Source: Trissonchulus latispiculum (Eukaryota; Nematoda; Enoplea; Enoplida; Ironidae). Taken from it: a stretch of DNA of 64,000 bases. The stretch's first letter is position 1, and every line of letters begins with the position of its first letter. A model generated the notes under the pieces. That model saw only the letters and a list, made by a program, of their open reading frames with translations, was not told the DNA's origin and did not search any database. The stretch covers positions 22,362 through 86,361 of the forward strand of contig JASAND010011160.1 in NCBI GenBank assembly GCA_030248195.1. The letters run 5' to 3'. Both the position numbers and the translations under genes were made by a program. Below are positions 57,591 to 64,000 of the stretch, piece by piece.

Positions 57591-58741
57591 AAGAATGAAA
57601 ATCAAACGTGGACACCCAAAGTCAGACCAACCTTAATCACGCAACCGGTTTCGATGCTCCACCGGGGGCATCTTCTTCAGGCGATTCTTCACACGCTGCT
57701 GTCGTTCCTGGGGGGTCAGATAACGGGGGATCCAATTTCGGGAGGGAAGGAAAATTTCCAAGTTCTCTAGGGTTGGGGCTTCAGAGGCCGGACGGGCAAG
57801 AACCGGGGGGGCCGGAGGACCGAAATTGCCGGGAGGGTCAGTGGGAGGCTGGGAGGCAAGGACTGGGGGGACCGGAGGACCGGAACTACCGGGAGGGTCG
57901 GAACCAGTGTTATTGATGTTGTTGTCGTCGGCAGAGTCCAAATGGATGCTAGTAAACCCGGACCCGGGGGGTGGGGATTTGTTGTGACGGAGAACGTGTT
58001 CCCAGTTGATTCCAAAAGGATGGTCAAATAGTTGACTTATCCACCACTTCTCTTTCTTCTTCCGTCTACTCGTCTTCAGAAAAGTCCAATACAGTAACTA
58101 ATAATTGATCTAATGTATGATTATGAACCCATTTGATTCAGGAACCATAATCATACATTAGATCAATTATTAGTTACTGTATTGGACTTTCCTGAAGACG
58201 AAGTTATACGGAAGAAGAAAGAAAAGGTGGATAAGTCAACTATTTTCTGACCATCCTTTGGATCCAACTGGGATTACGTTCTCCGTCACAACAAATCCCC
58301 ACCCCCCGGGTCCGGGTTTACTAGCATCCATTTGGACTCTGCCGACGACAACAACATCAATAACAGTGGTTCCGACCATCCCGGTAGTTCCGGTCCTCCG
58401 GTCCCCCCAGTCCTTGCCTCCCAGCCTCCCACTGACCCTCCCGGCAATTTCGGCCCTCCGGTCCCGCCGGTTCTTGCCCGTCCGGCCTCTGAAGCCCCAA
58501 CCCTAGAGAACTTGGAAATTTTCCTTCCCTCCCGAAATTGGATCCCTCGTTATCTGATCCCCCAGGAACGACAGCAGCGTGTGAAGAATCGCCTGAAGAA
58601 GATGCCCCCGGTGGAGCATCGAAACCGGTTGCGTGATTAAGGTTGGTCTGACTTTGGGTGTCCACGTTTGATTTTCATTCTTCAAATTGTGATATCAGCG
58701 TATCCGCACGGATCCGTGGACTTGTGGCTGTTTTGACTCTA
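57582..58741. mobile_element. Fold-back block with two inverted proline-rich frames
   Basis: 57588-58060 and 58205-58690 are inverted copies around a palindrome centred near 58130. It is flanked by a direct repeat of about 17 bp, ACTGTATGTACGTAATT (about 57564-57580 and 58751-58767), taken from the LINE 3' UTR, so it inserted there. Both inner copies hold the proline-rich frame (minus 57633-57941, plus 58332-58640). Confidence 0.65.
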
Positions 58742-58806
58742 TCTGTCCTACTGTATGTACGTAATTGCCATTTCTGAGTAAACGTTTCGTTTCGTTTCGT
58801 TTCGTA
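58742..58806 (+). mobile_element. LINE 3' terminus with TTTCG pentamer tail
   Basis: TGAGTAAACGTTTCG followed by four TTTCG-type pentamers. Short 3' repeats are usual for CR1-like LINEs, which lack a poly(A) tail. Missing from the left arm. Confidence 0.65.
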
Positions 58807-60046
58807 AGTCAAGCTACAAAACCCCCTTATGAGACATCAAAAGCGAGAAACCGGTAAAAAAGAAAAACACAATTTTCGTAAGCGATTTTTGGCGCAACTT
58901 TTCACCGGACAGTGGTACGGGGATGAAACTTCGCACCAAGGTTTTTTACCAAAATTTTACCTGTGCTCCTTTTTAGTGTGTTTTTAAGAAAATATGTGTT
59001 TTTTAAAAAAAATCTGTTTTGCCTGAAATTCGCTTTTCGCAGTATTAACACGTTTTTAACGATTTTTACAGCAAGTTTTATGCTCTAACACTGACCTATC
59101 GGTAGATCAAATCGGAAAAATGTCTGTATACGAAATGTTCACCAAACACTTCGTTATATATACTTTGCTGCAGTTCGCTGATTTTCAGCCCCTGTAACAG
59201 GTCCCCGACGACCCCCCCAATCTTTGGCTACCCCTACCCACAAATAGGCCTTTCGGAGACATGCCCCCTCGCAGTTTTCAAACCCTCTACTACCTAAATT
59301 TTTGAAAATTTTTATCCAAAATAGAAGTTCTTCAAATTTTCACAAATTAGCGAAAAATTAGCCAGACTTCAATCCCTACTTTTTTCAAACCCCCATCCCC
59401 ACTTTTTCGACAGCCACACCTATTACACCCCACTGCAAGGTCTCCTATCCAGCAATCTTCTTCATCCTCCATGACTCGAGAAAGAGGAGGAGCGAAGTAG
59501 CGGATCCATAGTTTCCTTTGGGAGGGAGGGTCGGGGATGTCCCCCCAAAATTTTTGACCATTTTACCCCCTCCCAGAATTTTTAACATACCCCATCCCAG
59601 CAATTTTTAGAACCCAAAAAGTTAGATAAATTTGGACAAAAAAGGTCTTTGAAATAGTTTTTATAAAATTTTGCCTTAAAATAGCTTCAAAACGGTGCAA
59701 AAACGCATATATATAGTCGGGGGGGGGGTAAAAAACAACGATTTTTGAAATAAGGTTATTACTCGCTACAGACTGCAGCTAGCCAGATGCTTTATATACC
59801 AGCATGTAGGGCTTGGCCTGTACATTCTACAAAAATCAGCATTCGGTTGTACTTCTAGTAGGCTAGCCTCAATATAGACCATCTTTTTCTCCCACAAGTG
59901 GGGTGAAAAAAAGATGGGGTGGGGAAAAAGATGGTACCAAATTTCGTTCCTTTACCACCATAACAGCAGATAAATGGCATTTAAAGGCATAAAACGCAAT
60001 ATCTACTTCTAAAATCTCGTTGCCGGCAGCAAGGCTTAGTATTATC
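58807..60046. other. Right arm spacer, first 850 bp without left partner
   Basis: 58807-59655 is found only in this arm; it holds no gene. 59655-60046 matches 41790-42172 inverted. Confidence 0.5.
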
Positions 60047-60443
60047 CAGGCGCGTAGCCAGGGGGGAATGGGGGAATCCCCCCCCCCCCGAAATTGTGTT
60101 GCCCCCCAGGAATTTTTTCCTGCTATGTGTAAAACGCCCATTTTTCAAAAAATTTTCGCGCCTTCGGCGCGAAATCAGTGTATTGTACCGTTATAATACG
60201 TGTTTTGCGCTTAAAAACGAGTACCAATTACTCTATTTGGTGTACTTTGACCACCTTCTGCATCATTTGGGTGCATGAAACGCACTGCGCTTTAAAAATT
60301 ATCGTAATTTCAACAAATACTCTGTAAAAATTCCACGAAGGCCACGAAATAGGAAAATTTCTCAGCTTCAGGGGGCTCCGCCCCCAGACCCCCCAAAAAA
60401 TTTTGCATTCCCCCCCCGAAATTTTTTTCTGGCTACGCTAGTG
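60047..60443. mobile_element. hAT-like MITE H5, right-arm copy (complete)
   Basis: Ends CAGGCGCGTAGCCAGG and CTGGCTACGCTAGTG with 8-bp repeat GTATTATC (60039-60046, 60444-60451). Contains TTTTCGCGCCTTCGGCGCG and CTTCAGGGGGCTCCGCCCCC. Best-preserved member of the GCGTAGC family here. Confidence 0.88.
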
Positions 60444-60635
60444 GTATTATCCATCATATATATAAGCCAAACTTAGCAATGGGCCAACATTGCTAGAAAA
60501 TTAAGATTTTTGGCCTACAAAATCTTATTTTTTGGTAATTTATAATTTAATCGCCTTTTGTGTTAACTTGCAATAATAAAATACACCATTTTGCAATATT
60601 AACCCGCAAGAAATTGAGTGTTTTATTTATGATGG

Positions 60636-60895
60636 CAGGCCCGCACCCAGGATTTTGAAAAGGGGGGGTCCGAGGAAAAATGCAAGGGGGGCCTGGGGGG
60701 CGGAGCCCCCCAGAAGTTGAAGAATTTTTGCATTTTTGCCCAAAAACAGTACATTGGACGTTTATTTCTTGCATAAAGCGAAAATTTTCTAAAAATAGCT
60801 GTTTTTGCCATAAAAATAGCAAAAATTTTCTATTTTGTCATCTCAAAAGGGGGGTCTAGACCCCTTGAACCCCCCCCCCCCTGGGTGCGGGCCTG
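60636..60895. mobile_element. hAT-like MITE H4, right-arm copy
   Basis: 260 bp, ends CAGGCCCGCACCCAGG and CCTGGGTGCGGGCCTG, flanked by TATGATGG on both sides. Contains GGGGGGCGGAGCCCCCCAG. Confidence 0.9.
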
Positions 60896-61174
60896 TATGA
60901 TGGGTGGCAAAATCGCACAAAAGTGTTCAGGGGTCATCCATTTCGTTCGGGTGTAGTCGTTTGCATATCCACACTTGTGAAACTCTCTGGAATGTCCACA
61001 GTTCATAATATCACAAAAATATTGTTTATGGACACTAATTTTCTTGTTATCCGCATGATTTGCCCCCCCCCCTGCGAATATTTGCCAGCATTCCTCCACA
61101 GGGGCAGGTCATATGGCGCTTTTCGGCACCGGAAGTTAAATTGGGGGTATAACAGTTCAAATGAGTAAACAATT

Positions 61175-62182
61175 CAGTGGCGTAGATAGGTCTTTGCTTC
61201 GGGGTGGGCGGATCTTTGGGGGGAGGTCGGGGGGGGGGGTCCGCGGACCGAACCCCCCCCCGAAATTGAGCAATTTTTTTCCGTGACCCACAATAATCGT
61301 AACTTGCGATATTTTTGAAAATAAAATTGAGTTTTTCAGATTGTCAGCAAAAACGGCTGCTGAAGCGTTAATTCTTAAATAGTAAAATTAAGAAACTTTT
61401 TCAGATTTTTACCAAAAACGGCTTAATTATTAAAGCTTTTTTCAGATTTTGCTTATTCAGAACTGCTAGAGAAACTTTATATATATTATTCTTTAATACC
61501 AAAGTTGAAAACTTTTAACTTTTTTAAATTTTTTGACTGAATCGATTTTAAATCTCCAGAAGTTGAGAATTTTTGATATTTTAGACATGAAAACAATTCT
61601 TTTCTAAGCATTTTCTTGCTGTGTATTTCAGATCAGCAGATAATATGAGAGCTAGAATTGTACGCGTGGAAGCGCTGTGGAGAAACCAAATGTCGCAAAG
61701 AAATAGGACCAACGGGGGGGTCTGGGGGGCGGAACCCCCCAGAAGTTGTAGCATTTTTCAATTTAGACTCCCTGAGGAATTAATTTTGAACACTTTCTTT
61801 ATAAGTGCCACATCTGCACGACTAAAAGACAGAAACCATATATACGTATCAGCTTGTCCTAGCAGTTAGCAATATGAGTAAGAACGCAAACAAGCGGGAG
61901 TATGGGTGACCAGCCCCCAGTATAAAATTTTTATACTATTATGTTTTAAACCTATTTTTCCAGTAACTTTCGCACAAAATTGTTTTCTAGTTTGGTTCAG
62001 AGCTAGCGATTTTTTCGAGAAATTAAAGGTTAAAACCTGTATTTCAGACAACTTCGCCAGCAAAAAACGGCGCAATATGATGTTTGTGCGCTGCGCGCGA
62101 CCTTAAAAATTTTTCGCTGACAATTTCCAGGGGGGCAAAATAGGGCGCCCGCCCGGGCGCTCCCCCCTTATCTACGCCTATG
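61175..62182. mobile_element. hAT-like element H3, right-arm copy
   Basis: Ends CAGTGGCGTAGATAGG and TTATCTACGCCTATG, flanked by AAACAATT (61167-61174, 62183-62190). 1008 bp against 1021 bp in the left arm. Interior module GGGGGGTCTGGGGGGCGGAA at 61715. Confidence 0.9.
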
Positions 62183-62190
62183 AAACAATT

Positions 62191-64000
62191 AGTCGTTATT
62201 TTTGCTTAAATCAAAAAAAGGAAACTGCGGGGAAAAAGCACACCGTTGTTTTCCCCCCTCTGGTGGGAAAAGTGTGGGGGAAAAGATGGTCACTATTTTC
62301 AACCGTGTGACCTAGCGAAAATCCGACTAGCCCACGTTATAAAGCACATCCACAAACCCTTCATCACAAAAGAACACCTGTAACTTTTACCAGTATGTTG
62401 GCAGGGCATACTCTTTGAAAATTTGAAAACTCCGTAGGTTTGTGTGCAATTTTTGGGGTTTCAACGTCGGACCCATGCCAAACGTTCGCTGAATCGACAG
62501 GTAAGGTAAGTTGTATTATGATCTTAAGACTCGAACTTTCATTTGCACTAAATTTTGTATCTCGTGTGCCAGTCGAGCAGGCTGAGCCGTTGTTTTTTCC
62601 CCTACTTTGGCGGTGATGCTTTTCCCCCCTCTGACTATATATATAAAACGTTAAAAACAGGCCTTATTTTGAACAAAAAGGGGCTAAATCACCGAAAAAG
62701 TTGGGGGAGACCATACCCCGTCACATTTCTAGGGGCGACCACAAACCCTCCACCATATAGCCCCCCCTCCACACCCAAGGGTCCAGGGAAGCAAATAATG
62801 GGTGGTTAGACGCTATGTGTCTGACCGGTCAAACACATACATTTGTATATAACGGGAATCTGGGTTTGGGGCCTCCATAGGAGTAATTGGGGGTGGGGGT
62901 GGGGTAACCCCATTTTTCCAACCCCGGTGAAATTTTTGGGGGCACACGCCCTTCTCCCCCCCCCCTAGGGGGGTGGTGGTAGTCGCGCCGACGGCGCGAA
63001 AAATTGGCCTAAAATTGCATATTTTATGGCATCTTTTGCATCATTTTTCAAAAAGTCCACATTTTGGCTTAACGTGTTTAGTATTGCGAGAAATATACAT
63101 TTATAACGATTTTATGGACTTCTGACTCAATATTGACCTTATTCTGTGCTCAGAAACATGATGGCAATCAAGTTTTCGAGTTTAAAAACACTGGCTAATG
63201 TTAAAATTACTTAATGATTTCATGATTTTCGCCATTAGTGTTTTTCTTTCGCCGACGGCTTATGTGTAACGTTACACACCTCTCCAAAATTTTTTGCTAT
63301 TTTTCAGAAAAAAGTGTGTAACTACCTAAAAATTCCTAATTTACTCGCGTTTTGCTTAACACATGTATACAATTTTATTGTTAACAAAATTATTCTTCGT
63401 TAAAAAATTATAAGTAAAATTTTAACATCTTATTTACAGCAATATTTGCCGAGTTTCACAAAATCAGATCGACAAAATTAAAAAATGGAACATTGATAAT
63501 CTGCATTTATTGGTTTTGACTTGATAAAACGAAGGAAAACACCAGTGCGCCGAAGGAGCATAAATTTTCGAAAGGCCTCCTGTAGCACAAAACTTTGCAA
63601 GGAACTATATACATAGTTAAATTTTGCTTCAAATACTGAAAATTTTTCGTGTGTACGCCTTTTTAATACAAGAACGAAAAAATATAGCAATATAATATGC
63701 ATATAACTAATACTTAAATACTACCGAAAATAAAATGCACGACATGGTGCCAGTAATTCGGCGAAGCCCCCAGAAACGGTAAATGTGTGGAAACAAATGA
63801 ATGAGCATTGGAAAAAGTTCCGACCATTTGGTAAAATTTGTCCAAAATTTTCGTGTAACGTTACACAGTCGCCAAAATTTTTTTGCTATTTTCCAGAAAA
63901 AAAGTGTGTAATTACACGCTTTGAGCAAAAAACACTGCCATTAGCAATGGCTGAAAATGCGATTTTTAGCATAAGAATAGAAAATTGTTTTTGGGGGAGG
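62191..64000. repeat. Right arm outer part, G-rich element remnants
   Basis: Inverted match to 37815-39637. GTGTAACGTTACAC words at 63270 and 63855, hairpin TCGCGCCGACGGCGCGA at 62984. No gene. Confidence 0.6.

Overview
The window is eukaryotic and almost certainly from an invertebrate animal. It holds one multi-exon gene with GT-AG introns that encodes a secreted-then-membrane CUB/LDL-receptor-A protein, a metazoan type of receptor. No rRNA, no intact tRNA, no operon and no bacterial or phage gene is visible. I cannot name the phylum. The DNA is AT-rich and packed with non-autonomous transposons, runs of G or C, (TA)n tracts and inverted repeats.

Region 1-5750 is repeats only: three fold-back or inverted-repeat elements, one of them (3274-4969) carrying two nested units. 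Region 5753-17414 (minus strand) is the only gene I can support. It has 13 coding exons, and every exon-exon phase agrees. The total is 3177 nt (1058 residues plus stop). The order is signal peptide, Cys-containing N-terminal region, a CUB module without cysteines, a second divergent CUB module, one LDLa module, a Gly-rich stalk, one transmembrane helix, and a cytoplasmic tail of about 450 residues with a PPTY motif. The order CUB-CUB-LDLa-TM is that of NETO-type receptor auxiliary proteins. Its introns are filled with transposons and a 148-bp tandem array.

Region 17.4-26.5 kb has no gene. It holds a cluster of strong hairpins (about 18.98-19.19 kb), a decayed hAT-type element, a zone with a recurring GTGATTTTTTG hairpin, a tRNA-derived SINE, a GC-rich palindrome cluster and a 981-bp fold-back element with iteron-like repeats (25269-26249).

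Region 26.5-38.0 kb is a tandem duplication of a composite unit. The unit is a LINE with a reverse transcriptase gene, split by a 2.2-kb hAT-like element, plus a G-rich segment. A further hAT-like element sits exactly in the end of the 2.2-kb one.

Region 37.8-64.0 kb is a giant palindrome. The left arm (about 37.8-49.5 kb) reappears as its reverse complement in the right arm (about 50.7-64.0 kb, running off the window). The centre lies in a 1.2-kb fold-back element (49471-50696) that resembles the one at 25.3 kb in its termini, its internal repeats and its (TA)n target. Each arm also has insertions or deletions that the other lacks, so the arms have evolved separately. All identity statements are by eye; no alignment or database search was run.
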